From: a gamma proteobacterium IMCC1989
GTDB lineage: Bacteria > Pseudomonadota > Gammaproteobacteria > Pseudomonadales > Cellvibrionaceae
Assembly: GCA_000209515.2 (NCBI GenBank)
Contig: AEVK01000027.1
Location: forward strand, 1-49,830
Reading direction: 5' to 3'
Length of the DNA: 49,830 nucleotides
The translations under genes were made by a program, and so were the position numbers. The first letter of the stretch is position 1. Every line of letters starts with the position of its first letter. Under the pieces are notes generated by a model. It saw only the letters and a program-made list of their open reading frames with translations. It was not told where the DNA came from and did not search any database. Shown piece by piece: positions 17,914-26,931 of this stretch.

Positions 17914-18948
17914 TTATCTATCACTCTTTTGAATATTCTTAAAAACAGGCAACAGATCGCTACCTAGAGGTGCTTCGACACTAACTGATGATCCATCAGG
18001 CAAGCAAAACGTCAACTGAAAAGCATGTAAGAACAAACGCTTCAGACCTGCTCCACGATAATATTTATTAATCTCACCATCGCAATATTTATCATCACCA
18101 ATAATGGCGCAACCTACCGATTGGCAATGCACACGAATTTGGTGAGTTCGACCGGTAATAGGTTTAGCTTCGACTAAAGTGCACTCTCGCCGCCCATCAA
18201 ACTGCCCCCCATTCTGCCCTCCATTACACTCACCATGTGAATTAGCAGTATATTGATAACGCTGAATAACATTATATTCGGTTCGTGATGCCTTAGCCCC
18301 TTCGGTCTCAGGCTGAGCAATACGTACAACTCGCTCGCCACTGGACAACTGATTCTTTACTAGTGGTGAAGTAACGTTTTTCCGCCTATTAGGCCAACGA
18401 CCGTCGACTAGAGCGCGATAGATTTTTTGTATACGCCCCTCTCTTAACTCTTGTTGAATATAACGCAAGCTACTGCGTTTTTTCGCAATCATAATACAAC
18501 CAGAGGTATCCCTATCTAAGCGATGTACCAACTCTAAAAAGCGATTATCTGGCCGCATTTGCCGAAAACTTTCAATAAGCCCCAAGCTAATGCCGCTGCC
18601 ACCGTGAACAGCCAGACCTGAAGGCTTATTGACAACCATGAGATCATCATTCTCAAACAAAATAGAATCCTCAAGTAATGTCGACAACTTTTGGCTAGGT
18701 TGCGGAGGCTCGTCTCTCTGACTCACTCGAATAGGTGGTACACGAACCACATCACCATCGCACAACTTATACTCAGGTTTAACACGCCCTTTATTTACAC
18801 GAACCTCACCTTTTCGCAAAATACGGTAAATACGGGATTTCGGCACCCCTTTTAAACGACTTAATAGAAAATTATCAATACGCTGAGCGGTATTACCAGC
18901 ATCGATAGTGATAAATTGTACGGAGTTGAAAGCATCTGAATTGGTCAT
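17914..18948 (-). CDS. rluC: 23S rRNA pseudouridine synthase RluC
   Basis: Makes pseudouridines at 955, 2504 and 2580 of 23S rRNA in E. coli. The start chosen (MTNSDAFNSVQF) fits the E. coli N-terminus; a start 54 bp upstream is possible and neither has a clear ribosome site. An S4 RNA-binding domain (RIDNFLLSRLKGVPKSRIYRILRKG) leads into the synthase domain with catalytic Asp in LVHRLDRDTSG and the RTHQIRVH motif. Odd: between the RYQYT and CTLVEAKPITGRT strands there is an extra Gly/Asn-rich segment of about 17 residues (ECNGGQNGGQFDGRRE) partly made by a 12-bp tandem duplication. It diverges from rne, as in E. coli and Pseudomonas. Confidence 0.95.
   Translation of the reverse strand: MTNSDAFNSVQFITIDAGNTAQRIDNFLLSRLKGVPKSRIYRILRKGEVRVNKGRVKPEYKLCDGDVVRVPPIRVSQRDEPPQPSQKLSTLLEDSILFENDDLMVVNKPSGLAVHGGSGISLGLIESFRQMRPDNRFLELVHRLDRDTSGCIMIAKKRSSLRYIQQELREGRIQKIYRALVDGRWPNRRKNVTSPLVKNQLSSGERVVRIAQPETEGAKASRTEYNVIQRYQYTANSHGECNGGQNGGQFDGRRECTLVEAKPITGRTHQIRVHCQSVGCAIIGDDKYCDGEINKYYRGAGLKRLFLHAFQLTFCLPDGSSVSVEAPLGSDLLPVFKNIQKSDR
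18202..18225. repeat. In-frame 12-bp duplication within rluC
   Basis: CTGCCCCCCATT is followed by CTGCCCTCCATT; on the coding strand this yields the NGGQNGGQ repeat of the RluC insertion. Confidence 0.8.
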
Positions 18949-20210
18949 GGGCGCGATAATAGCAGCTTGTTTATGATAATTCGCTGAAAAACATGCATTC
19001 ACATATCAAAGCCATGCTTTAACGCTATCTATAAGAGCATCCCATAAAAGTAATTCAATGAAGATTGAAACTAAAATCGACGGAGTTGAATGAACATCAC
19101 TCAACGAATCAGGTGAAAACGCTTATAGATTGAGATAAACAGGGTTTACTGCTACACTCGACGGGTAGTGTATTTACGACTTCCGAATAATATACGCTGT
19201 ACGTGAAGATTTATGCTGATAACGCAAGTTGAATTACCGCATACATTGAGCCACCTACACAGGTATTATTTCAAGGAAACACCGACTTACCTACACAGCT
19301 TGCTTAACGTGACACCTAACTAGGTGAAGCAGCAGAAGCAATAATACTGACACAGCGGTTAGATATTAAAGCAGGCAACAATACAACTGTGATAGTTGGA
19401 TTTGTTAAATAACAAAACCAACTCAACACTTAATCATTACTGATGTAACACAACGTGTTTGACAAACACTACTGACATCTTTTACTTGAGCGCTATTTAA
19501 CTTGTTATGCGTATTGAACAGCATACAACTGAAAGCCCAAAGTGAAAGAATAAAAACAGAATATATTATTTTTAGAGATTAACAGCCGAGCGTATCGATA
19601 TATCGATAAGAAGATAAACGAGACATTGCTCAGTTTAGTAAGGTAATTTTTTTGGGGAATGATACTACTTCCCCAAAAAAGACACAGGTGATTAGCACAA
19701 AAAGAAGTAGGCGCACTTGCTCAATTTAGTAGCAGCAAGTTGTTCATCAGCATGGCACATGTTGTTAATGTGTGATGTGCGTATTTTGCACTAGTCAACC
19801 AGCTGCACAGTTGATGAGAAATAATTCATCCTTAATTGTGACGGTAGCGATGTTCATAACATGCCGTAACTAGCTATAAAACAGTATGCAAAGTTGCTTT
19901 TCCATTAAGCACAAACCATTAGTGGAAAGCAGCAAGACTATTGAAGCGTAATAAACAGCGCATATGAATCATTGGTTACAACACCAATATACATGCAAAT
20001 AGCCCAGCGGCTGCTGCATTGAAGATATTCAGATGACCTTTCGCTTTAACATGATACTTAAACCTGTGAACAACCAGTCATTAGGCTGGTCAAGTGAGCT
20101 GAAGCTTAAATTAGTTAAGCCTATACAGACGCCTTTCTATTATCAACACCCTCTCTAAAGATCAATTCTGTTTTTCATAGTCACTAGTGCCATTACTAGG
20201 AAGAATTACT
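18949..20210. promoter_or_regulatory. Long gene-free leader between rluC and rne
   Basis: About 1.26 kb without a credible gene between divergent rluC and rne. Visible: inverted repeat CACCTAACTAGGTG (19313-19326); a 16-bp palindrome TATCGATATATCGATA (19593-19608); a 12-bp stem TTTTTTGGGGAA / TTCCCCAAAAAA (19648-19680) flanked by a direct repeat TTGCTCARTTTAGTA (19626-19640 and 19717-19731); GCACAT / ATGTGC (19755-19780); ACCAG / CTGGT (20073-20090) and GCTTAA / TTAAGC (20104-20120). In E. coli the rne mRNA has a 361-nt structured 5' leader through which RNase E controls its own message; this leader probably includes an equivalent, but I cannot match individual hairpins. Confidence 0.55.
19648..19680. 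other. 12-bp stem-loop in the rne leader
   Basis: TTTTTTGGGGAA and TTCCCCAAAAAA pair perfectly around a 9-nt loop. It is followed by an A run on the rne strand, so it is not a normal terminator for rne transcription. It lies about 530 bases upstream of the rne start, inside a near-perfect 15-bp direct repeat. Confidence 0.6.
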
Positions 20211-22919
20211 ATGAAAAGAATGCTTATCAATGCTACACAACCAGAAGAACTTCGCGTCGCTCTGGTCGATGGTCAATGGCTATATGATCTTGATATCGAA
20301 AATCGCACTCGCGAACAAAAAAAAGCCAATATATACAAAGGCAAAATCACTCGTATCGAGCCCAGCCTAGAAGCTGCATTTGTTGACTACGGCGCAGATC
20401 GCCATGGTTTCTTACCGCTAAAAGAAATCTCCCGTGAATACTTCATCAAACAACCAAAAGATATTGAAGGTCGCTTTAAGATAAAAGACGTACTGAAAGA
20501 AGGTACTGAAGTTATTGTACAAGTAGATAAAGAAGAGCGCGGCAACAAAGGTGCGGCATTGACGACCTTTATTAGTCTTGCTGGACGCTGCATGGTATTA
20601 ATGCCAAACAACCCTCGTGGCGGCGGTATTTCTCGTCGCATCGAAGGCGAGGAGCGCAACGAACTACGTCAAACTCTCTCTCAAATTGATGTTCCTAAAG
20701 GCATGAGCGTGATTGTACGTACCGCGGGCATTGGCCGTAGTGCAGAAGAATTACAATGGGATTTAAACTACCTATTACAATTATGGGGCTCCATTAAAAC
20801 TGAAGCCGATAATTCAAACGCACCTCACTTTATTTTCCAAGAAAGCAACGTGATTATTCGCGCAATACGCGATTATTTACGCCCTGATATTGGCGAAGTC
20901 ATCGTCGATAATATAGAAACCTACAACCTCGCCACCGCTTTTGTACAACAGGTAATGCCTAACTACAAAAGTAAGGTTAAGTTTTACGAAGACGAAACAC
21001 CTTTATTCAATCGCTACCAAATTGAAAGCCAAATTGAAACGGCTTACGAGCGTGAAGTGCACTTACCTTCCGGTGGATCAATTGTTATTGATGTAACCGA
21101 AGCACTAGTCGCCATCGACATTAACTCTGCTAGAGCAACAAAAGGCGGTGATATTGAAGAGACCGCTTTACAAACTAATTTAGAGGCAGCAGATGAAATC
21201 GCTCGCCAATTACGCTTACGCGATATTGGTGGCCTAATCGTAATCGACTTCATTGATATGCACCCAGCGCGCAATCAGCGAGCGGTTGAAGAGCGTATGC
21301 AAAATGCATTAAATATGGATCGAGCAAGAGTCCAAGTAGGACGTATTTCTCGCTTTGGCTTATTAGAAATGTCTCGTCAACGCTTGCGCCCTTCTCTAGG
21401 CGAAACTACATCTAAAGTATGTCCACGCTGTAGTGGTCACGGCAGTATTCGCTCAACAAAATCTATTGCCTTATCAATCCTACGCTTAGTCGAGGAAGAA
21501 GCACAAAAAGATCGCAGTGCAGAAATTAGAGCGATAACGCCCGTTAAAGTAGCCACATACTTGTTGAACGAAAAACGTAAAATCATTGCTGGTATCGAAG
21601 CTAATAACAAAGCGCGTATTGTTATTGTGCCAAATGCCGAAATGGTCACTCCGCACTACGAAGTTCAGCGTTTACGTGATGACGACGGTGAAAACTTTGA
21701 AACCAGTTATAAAATTACTGGTTCTCAGGAAGATAATTCTCTTGAAGATAATCAACCCCCTGCACCTCTGCCACAAGCAGCAGTTCAACAAGTTGCACCT
21801 AGCCAACCTGTTCCGGAATCAACTGAATTACAAGAAGAAAAAACAGACAGTTTATTTACAACGCTACTCGCTAAAATAAAAGCTATTTTCGCTCCTGAGC
21901 CTGAAAAAGAAGAACCTAAAGAAGAAACCAAAAAGCGTTACAACAATCGCAATAACCGTAACGGTCGCAACAATAACCGCAATGGCCGTCGCAACAATCG
22001 TAACGATAGAAATAACGATCGCAACGATGGAAGAAATAATAAATCGGCAGATAGCGCGGCAGATAAGAAATCGGAAAATAAAACCGAAAGAAACGACAAC
22101 GATAAAAACAATGCTAACCAAGGCAGCAGCGTTAATGAAAGGAATCGCAATAACCGTCGTAGAAACAGTAACCGTAAGCCAAGAAACGAGAACGCTGATC
22201 AAGCGAAGACGAATGACGCTAACAATACTGCCACTCAACAAGACGGTGAAAAAAGCAATGAAAATCGTCCAGAACGTCGCCCCAACAATCGTAAGCCTCG
22301 CAACCAACAACGCTCTCGCGGTCGTAAAGTAGAGACAAATGGAGAAAGCAGCACAGAAAGTACTAGAGAGAATACGGTTAAGCCTAACGACAACAACGAT
22401 AAAGCAAATGAAGCACAGGCTAATCAACAGAAAACGGTTGACACAGCTACTCAAGCAACTAAAAGCAATACTACAGACAGTAAGCCAGCAGTTGCGGAAA
22501 CAAAAGCGGACTCTGTTAACAAGCAAACAAAAACAGCTTCAGATACAGTTAAGCAGCAAAAGCCTGCAGATAACAAAAAAACTTCCAACACACAAAGTGA
22601 AGTAAAGCCTGCAACTGATGTAGGGAATGTAGCCGCAGAAAGCGCACCAAAAGCAGTAACACCGACGCCTCAGAAGAAGGAAGAGAAAGCGGTACGGGAG
22701 CCAGCTAAAGCTAAAGTCAAACAACCTTATGTTCGCGCAAATAACGACCCTAGAGTTAATGCACAACCGGTGACAAATCTAGATATTAGCAGCGCAACAC
22801 TTGATAGTTTTGTTGGTCAACCACTGGACACTTCTCTACCTGCTGATATTAATCACCAGCCAAGAGAATTAGCTCGTCCGGCGAATGATCCAAGAGTCGC
22901 GAGAGAAAACGCTCAATAA
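20211..22919 (+). CDS. rne: Ribonuclease E
   Basis: Essential endonuclease for rRNA/tRNA processing and mRNA decay, scaffold of the degradosome at the inner membrane. The start at [14 protein letters not shown] matches the family and follows AGGAAG; an earlier ATG 24 bp upstream is rejected. Conserved residues fall at E. coli numbers: metal-binding Asp303 (AIDINSARA) and Asp346 ([13 protein letters not shown]), zinc-link Cys404/Cys407 (VCPRCSGHG); the S1 domain is near residues 35-120. At 902 residues it has a long disordered C-terminal half, very rich in Asn/Arg/Lys (about residues 575-720) with a short acidic/hydrophobic segment before it, and two NDPR motifs near the end (RANNDPR, RPANDPR). 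Confidence 0.97.
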   Translation: MKRMLINATQPEELRVALVDGQWLYDLDIENRTREQKKANIYKGKITRIEPSLEAAFVDYGADRHGFLPLKEISREYFIKQPKDIEGRFKIKDVLKEGTEVIVQVDKEERGNKGAALTTFISLAGRCMVLMPNNPRGGGISRRIEGEERNELRQTLSQIDVPKGMSVIVRTAGIGRSAEELQWDLNYLLQLWGSIKTEADNSNAPHFIFQESNVIIRAIRDYLRPDIGEVIVDNIETYNLATAFVQQVMPNYKSKVKFYEDETPLFNRYQIESQIETAYEREVHLPSGGSIVIDVTEALVAIDINSARATKGGDIEETALQTNLEAADEIARQLRLRDIGGLIVIDFIDMHPARNQRAVEERMQNALNMDRARVQVGRISRFGLLEMSRQRLRPSLGETTSKVCPRCSGHGSIRSTKSIALSILRLVEEEAQKDRSAEIRAITPVKVATYLLNEKRKIIAGIEANNKARIVIVPNAEMVTPHYEVQRLRDDDGENFETSYKITGSQEDNSLEDNQPPAPLPQAAVQQVAPSQPVPESTELQEEKTDSLFTTLLAKIKAIFAPEPEKEEPKEETKKRYNNRNNRNGRNNNRNGRRNNRNDRNNDRNDGRNNKSADSAADKKSENKTERNDNDKNNANQGSSVNERNRNNRRRNSNRKPRNENADQAKTNDANNTATQQDGEKSNENRPERRPNNRKPRNQQRSRGRKVETNGESSTESTRENTVKPNDNNDKANEAQANQQKTVDTATQATKSNTTDSKPAVAETKADSVNKQTKTASDTVKQQKPADNKKTSNTQSEVKPATDVGNVAAESAPKAVTPTPQKKEEKAVREPAKAKVKQPYVRANNDPRVNAQPVTNLDISSATLDSFVGQPLDTSLPADINHQPRELARPANDPRVARENAQ

Positions 22920-22929
22920 CGAAAGTCTG

Positions 22930-22982
22930 AAAAGTCTATTTGGCTAAGACGTAGTCAGTTCGGTATCGTCAAATAGGCTTTT
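22930..22982 (+). terminator. rne: Candidate rne terminator hairpin
   Basis: AAGTCTATTTG pairs with CAAATAGGCTT (one G-T pair) across a 27-nt loop, then TTTT. The large loop and short T run make it imperfect; two further hairpins follow (22982-23002 and 23015-23041), so termination may be distributed among them. Confidence 0.5.
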
Positions 22983-23002
22983 GAGTAAAATATATTTACT
23001 CA
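22982..23002. other. Second hairpin after rne
   Basis: TGAGTAAA / TTTACTCA form a perfect 8-bp stem around ATATA. It is AT-rich and has no T run after it. Confidence 0.5.
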
Positions 23003-23014
23003 GCTTTGTTATAC

Positions 23015-23041
23015 ACACAATGCGGTTTTACCGTATTGTGT
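23015..23041. other. Third hairpin after rne
   Basis: A 12-bp stem (ACACAATGCGGT / ACCGTATTGTGT, one G-T pair) with a TTT loop lies between the rne end and the tRNA promoter. It may block read-through into the tRNA gene or protect the rne 3' end. Confidence 0.55.
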
Positions 23042-23099
23042 ATAAAGTAGCTAAACTCATAATTTACAAAGAAAAATGACTAAAAATAGACTTTTTTAG

Positions 23100-23127
23100 T
23101 TGATGCAGAAGAAAACCTCTGTATAAT
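23100..23127 (+). promoter_or_regulatory. Sigma-70 promoter of the tRNA-Ser gene
   Basis: TTGATG, 16 bases, then a perfect TATAAT. The predicted transcript start is about 6-7 bases upstream of the mature tRNA, giving a very short 5' leader as is usual for tRNA genes. Confidence 0.75.
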
Positions 23128-23140
23128 TCGCATCTCTTTT

Positions 23141-23228
23141 GGAGAGGTGGCAGAGTGGCCGAATGCGGTGGTCTTGAAAACCATTGAGTGTAATAGCTCC
23201 CAGGGTTCGAATCCCTGCCTCTCCACCA
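23141..23228 (+). tRNA. tRNA-Ser (anticodon UGA)
   Basis: An 88-nt class II tRNA reading UCA codons. The acceptor stem is GGAGAGG / CCTCTCC, the D stem GCA / TGC, the anticodon stem-loop GTGGT-CTTGAAA-ACCAT with TGA at positions 34-36, a long variable arm with a GAG / CTC stem, and the T arm CAGGG-TTCGAAT-CCCTG. The 3' CCA is encoded. The discriminator base is A, whereas E. coli serine tRNAs have G73. A strong promoter lies just upstream and a terminator just downstream, so it is a single-gene unit. A tRNA-Ser near yccA also occurs in other gammaproteobacteria. Confidence 0.97.
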
Positions 23229-23234
23229 TATTAT

Positions 23235-23262
23235 AAAAAACCGTCTTTGTGACGGTTTTTTT
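23235..23262 (+). terminator. Intrinsic terminator after tRNA-Ser
   Basis: AAAAAACCGTC-TTTGT-GACGGTTTTTT is an 11-bp stem with a 5-nt loop ending in a T run. Because the 5' arm starts with six A it is symmetrical and could also stop transcription arriving from the opposite antiporter gene. Confidence 0.92.
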
Positions 23263-23463
23263 ATGTCTGCCATTTGAGAAACTTACAAATATCTTTTACT
23301 CGCATCCTAACACCGTTCACAAGCAGAACGTTGATTACATATCGGGATAAACACTCTTGCCCACGCGCGAGCTTATCTGATGAATTAGCTAACGCGACAG
23401 AAAAGTATTTTGATAACGATTCAAAAAGCTTTTCCTCTCCGCATACAGATGCACTAATCCCGC

Positions 23464-25035
23464 TTAACTCTGGTCACTCACAAGGTGTAGGCTTTGTGTC
23501 GCAAAACCATTACCTACTTCTGCATAAAAGTTAAATACCTCGTCTACCCCTCCTTCGAGCAGCGCTATTTTTTCGTCCTCATATTTTGCGACTCCAGCCG
23601 TTCTACCAGTAAAATTGTAGTGATTCAATTGCTTTTGAGCTTCTAAAATATCCAAGTAATTAGGCATAGCAAACATAATAAGCTGTACTTTTTTCAGAGA
23701 AATAGACGACCAAAACTCTGGGTCTTCAGCATCACCAAAAATAACATTGCGACCATTCTCACAGAGTGAGTTCACGCGCCCCCTATCCATCTCTATACCG
23801 CAAATAAGCTCTTGAGTTTCTTCTATCAAGGCATCATAAGCGCCTCTACCAACCCTTCCCATACCCACCACTACAATCGTCGCCTCACCTAATTCTGCTA
23901 TTTGATCTTCCGCTAACCTCTGCGTAGTTTCAAACTGCTTAATCTGTTTATTCCAGCGTCGATATAAGTTATGCCCCCACGTATTAATCACGCTAGAAAA
24001 AACAAAAGAAATAGATACGCTAAGCGCCATAATAACCAACCACTCTTTACTCAATAAGCCTTGAGTGACACTAATAGCACATACAATCAAACCGAATTCG
24101 CTATAGTTAGCTAAGCTAAGAGACGTTAAAAAAGCCGTTCGCGCGCGTAGCTTTAATCGAGTTAACCAAAGGAAAAACAAACCTGCCTTAAAGGGTAACG
24201 CGACCGACATAATAAGTGCTACGCCTAACATGTCGAATGTAGGTAGCGCGGTGAAGCCAATGGAAAGAAAAAAACCAATTAGGAAAATATCTTTGAAATT
24301 CAGTAGCGATTTAGATAACTCTGCCGCCTTAGCATGACTACTTAGTAATATGGCAACAACCAACGCACCGAGGTGAGCTTTTAAACCGAGCCATTCAAAC
24401 AGTTCTCCACCGGCAAAAGCTAAAAATATCCCCGATAAAGGAAGCAACTCCCCATGACCACTACGCTCCAGCATAAAATATAATAGCGGCCTAATGAACG
24501 GGAGAGCAATTAAACCAAGTGTCCACCACGACAAACTAATAGAGGATGCCAAGGTGACAAATATAACGGCTGCAATATCTTGAATCACTAAAATACCAAT
24601 CGCCACCTGCCCATGACGTGATCGCATTTCACCCTTCTCTTCTAACACTTTAACGGCGATAACAGTGCTGCTGAAGCTTACGGCAAAACCAACCAATGCA
24701 GCACCCGCAAGATCTAGATCGGTGAAGTACATAACCCCCAGCACCGATAATATCGTGCAATTGATCATCGTTAAAATAACAATGATACTCATATGCCCAG
24801 TAGCACCGGCCCACACTTCAGGCTTGAACAAACTATGCACATTAAGTTTCAAGCCAATAGTGAACAGTAATAGCATAACGCCTATATCACCTAATGTGGC
24901 TAATGTAGGCGAGGACTCAACACCAATGGCGTGCAAGCCAAAACCCGCTGCCAAATAGCCGATAAGTGGTGGCAAATGAACCTGTTTCGCCAAAAAACCA
25001 CAACCAAAGGCAATACATACCCATAAAAAATCCAT
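23464..25035 (-). CDS. CPA2 monovalent cation:proton antiporter with RCK domain (KefB/YbaL-like)
   Basis: A 523-residue inner-membrane protein. The N-terminal two thirds (residues 1-370) hold about 12-13 membrane segments of the Na+/H+ exchanger fold (LPPLIGYLAAGFGLHAIG, FAVSFSSTVIAVKVLEEKGE, AIGILVIQDIAAVIFV). A cytosolic TrkA-N/RCK domain follows, with a nucleotide-binding glycine motif, VVVGMGRVGRGAYDAL. This layout is that of K+(Na+)/H+ antiporters gated by nucleotide or glutathione. I use the ATG at MDFLWVC, preceded by GGCAGG, not a TTG three codons upstream. No KefG/KefF-type partner is adjacent, so it is not assigned as KefB or KefC. Confidence 0.88.
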   Translation of the reverse strand: MDFLWVCIAFGCGFLAKQVHLPPLIGYLAAGFGLHAIGVESSPTLATLGDIGVMLLLFTIGLKLNVHSLFKPEVWAGATGHMSIIVILTMINCTILSVLGVMYFTDLDLAGAALVGFAVSFSSTVIAVKVLEEKGEMRSRHGQVAIGILVIQDIAAVIFVTLASSISLSWWTLGLIALPFIRPLLYFMLERSGHGELLPLSGIFLAFAGGELFEWLGLKAHLGALVVAILLSSHAKAAELSKSLLNFKDIFLIGFFLSIGFTALPTFDMLGVALIMSVALPFKAGLFFLWLTRLKLRARTAFLTSLSLANYSEFGLIVCAISVTQGLLSKEWLVIMALSVSISFVFSSVINTWGHNLYRRWNKQIKQFETTQRLAEDQIAELGEATIVVVGMGRVGRGAYDALIEETQELICGIEMDRGRVNSLCENGRNVIFGDAEDPEFWSSISLKKVQLIMFAMPNYLDILEAQKQLNHYNFTGRTAGVAKYEDEKIALLEGGVDEVFNFYAEVGNGFATQSLHLVSDQS

Positions 25036-25333
25036 ACCTAACAACCTGCCTTTATCATTTTTTTGTCATAACCTGTCTATACAGTATTCGGTTATATACT
25101 ATTTTGTTTACACTTATAAATCAGCATAGTGAGGAAAAGCCAAGCCTTCAAGCCATGCGTGAGAAACGGGATCAACTAAAATAAACTAAAGATCAACTAT
25201 ACTTATTTGAGATTCATACTGTAGATTGCCGGTGACAGAGATGCTTGCTCTACATGCATAAAAGAGATTAATACAACACAAAATTAATTACGTATAATTG
25301 ATCGCAAACAAATTTACTGAGAATACTAAAACG
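25036..25333. promoter_or_regulatory. Divergent intergenic region with a -10 box
   Basis: About 300 bp between the antiporter (minus) and the flavin-reductase-like gene (plus). A TATAAT at 25293-25298 lies 36 bases before the ATG used for the latter, with no convincing -35. Nothing else recognisable. Confidence 0.4.
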
Positions 25334-25969
25334 ATGTCCCATTTTAGCCAATCCGACATACACAATATGGCCCAACGCTATAGAGCCAACTTTATTAACT
25401 CATTATCGGGATTTAAAAGTGCAAACTTAGTCGGTACAGTATCAAAAGATCAACACACTAATTTATCCATTATCAGCTCGGCTTTTCATATTGGCGCAGA
25501 CCCCGCACTTATGGGTTTTATCAATCGTCCGCATTCGGTTGATCGTCATACGCTAGAAAATCTGATTGATACTGGCTATTACACCATCAATCATGTCAAC
25601 ACGGGCATTATTGATCAGGGCCATCAAACTTCCGCTAGATATAATCGCGACGAATCCGAATTTACCGAAACAGGGCTAACACCATTATGGCATGAAGGCT
25701 TTATCGCCCCATTCGTAGGAGAAAGCTTTGTACGCATCGGTTTAGAGTATAAGGAACACCATACATTAATGAACGACACCGTTATGGTGTTAGGCGAAAT
25801 CGTTATGGTCGACACACCTGAAGATAGTGTACAGGAGGATGGACTGATTGATATGACAATTACTAATACCGTTGCCGTATCCGGCTTAGACAGTTATCAC
25901 GCGCCTAAAAAGATTAAGCGACTAGGTTACGCCAAACCTCACCAACCCGTCTGTATTATTGATAATTGA
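25334..25969 (+). CDS. Flavin reductase-like FMN-binding protein
   Basis: A 211-residue protein with the split-barrel FMN-binding pattern: SLSGFKSANLVGTVSKDQHTNLSIISSAFHIGADPALMGFI near residues 25-65, then GYYTINHVN. Members bind FMN and use NAD(P)H or act as small flavoproteins; this subgroup is mostly uncharacterised. The ATG start is preferred to an upstream TTG that would overlap a -10 box. It is a single gene between the antiporter and yccA, with no clear operon partner. Confidence 0.8.
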   Translation: MSHFSQSDIHNMAQRYRANFINSLSGFKSANLVGTVSKDQHTNLSIISSAFHIGADPALMGFINRPHSVDRHTLENLIDTGYYTINHVNTGIIDQGHQTSARYNRDESEFTETGLTPLWHEGFIAPFVGESFVRIGLEYKEHHTLMNDTVMVLGEIVMVDTPEDSVQEDGLIDMTITNTVAVSGLDSYHAPKKIKRLGYAKPHQPVCIIDN

Positions 25970-26180
25970 AATAATGAAGATAGGGGCGAGTACACACATA
26001 GAATTTGGGGTTGATATTCATACAGGTTTTCGTATGATAAGCGTTGAAATAACACATTAAAGCCTCATATATACAAGGCGAGTAAAGTGTTATGGGGTTC
26101 ACTAAATAGGTGAAAACAGCCCAAAAGTATTACACTCACTACATTTTACAAAAGCGAACAATCACTCAGCAGAGGTTACT

Positions 26181-26864
26181 ATGCAAGACATTTACAATTC
26201 GCAAACTGGCGCACCTAGCGCTTCATTCGAAACGAGTAAGGTACTTCGTAATACCTACGCTTTGCTCGCAATGACACTATTATTTAGTGCGGTTACTGCC
26301 GGTATTACCATGGCAATGGGTCTTGGTCACGGTGCAGGACTCGTTATGAGCCTTGGAGCACTTGCCCTAGTATGGTTTGTGCTACCACGCACAGCTAACT
26401 CAGCTGCGGGTATTTTTGTTGTTTTTGGGTTTACTGGCTTACTCGGCGGTTCATTAGGGCCAATGCTTAACCACTACCTTGCGCTATCTAATGGCGGCAC
26501 AATCGTTATGCAAGCGCTAGGCGGTACAGCATTAATATTCTTCTCTTTATCGGCTTATGTACTAACAACGCGTAAAGACTTTAGTTTTATGGGCGGCTTC
26601 TTATTTGTCGGCCTAATGGTTGCCGTTATCGCGATGGTTGGTATGGCGGTCGCTTCGTTGTTCGGCATTGTTGTTCCAGCACTACAACTGGCCATGAGCG
26701 CACTGATTGTACTGTTAATGTCAGGTTTTATTCTTTATGACACAAGCCGAATTATCAACGGTGGAGAAACCAATTACTTAATGGCTACCACATCGCTATA
26801 CCTAAGTATTTATAACCTGTTTACTAGCCTACTTTATATTCTAGGCGTAATGAGCGACGACTAA
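26181..26864 (+). CDS. yccA: YccA / Bax inhibitor-1 family membrane protein
   Basis: A 227-residue inner-membrane protein with seven hydrophobic segments and a short soluble N-terminus (MQDIYNSQTGAPSASFETSKVLRNTY), typical of YccA. The conserved ending LYLSIYNLFTSLLYILGVM and DTSRIINGGETNY segment are present. In E. coli YccA is a substrate and modulator of the FtsH protease and protects SecY when secretion is jammed. AGAGG lies before the ATG. It is linked to tRNA-Ser upstream and the tus genes downstream, as in other gammaproteobacteria. Confidence 0.95.
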   Translation: MQDIYNSQTGAPSASFETSKVLRNTYALLAMTLLFSAVTAGITMAMGLGHGAGLVMSLGALALVWFVLPRTANSAAGIFVVFGFTGLLGGSLGPMLNHYLALSNGGTIVMQALGGTALIFFSLSAYVLTTRKDFSFMGGFLFVGLMVAVIAMVGMAVASLFGIVVPALQLAMSALIVLLMSGFILYDTSRIINGGETNYLMATTSLYLSIYNLFTSLLYILGVMSDD

Positions 26865-26889
26865 GCAAATAGTCGACAAAGCTCTTTCT

Positions 26890-26915
26890 AAAAAGCCCCA
26901 TTATTGGGGCTTTTT
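26890..26915 (+). terminator. Intrinsic terminator after yccA
   Basis: AAAAAGCCCCA-TTAT-TGGGGCTTTTT is an 11-bp stem with a 4-nt loop and trailing T run. It sits only 17 bases before the tusD start, so tusD must have its own promoter or depend on read-through. Confidence 0.93.
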
Positions 26916-26931
26916 TGTATACAATAGTTTT

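Noticed and set aside
21864-22526. A 220-codon open frame antisense to rne with a very hydrophobic product
   Set aside because: It lies opposite the Asn/Arg/Lys-rich tail of RNase E; AAC/CGT/AAA-rich coding DNA automatically gives Val/Ile/Phe codons on the other strand. No ribosome site or family resemblance.
23274-23534. An 86-codon plus-strand frame after the tRNA terminator
   Set aside because: It overlaps the end of the antiporter gene, has no ribosome site, and resembles no protein. A tRNA-linked integration remnant was considered, but no repeat of the tRNA 3' end or integrase is present.
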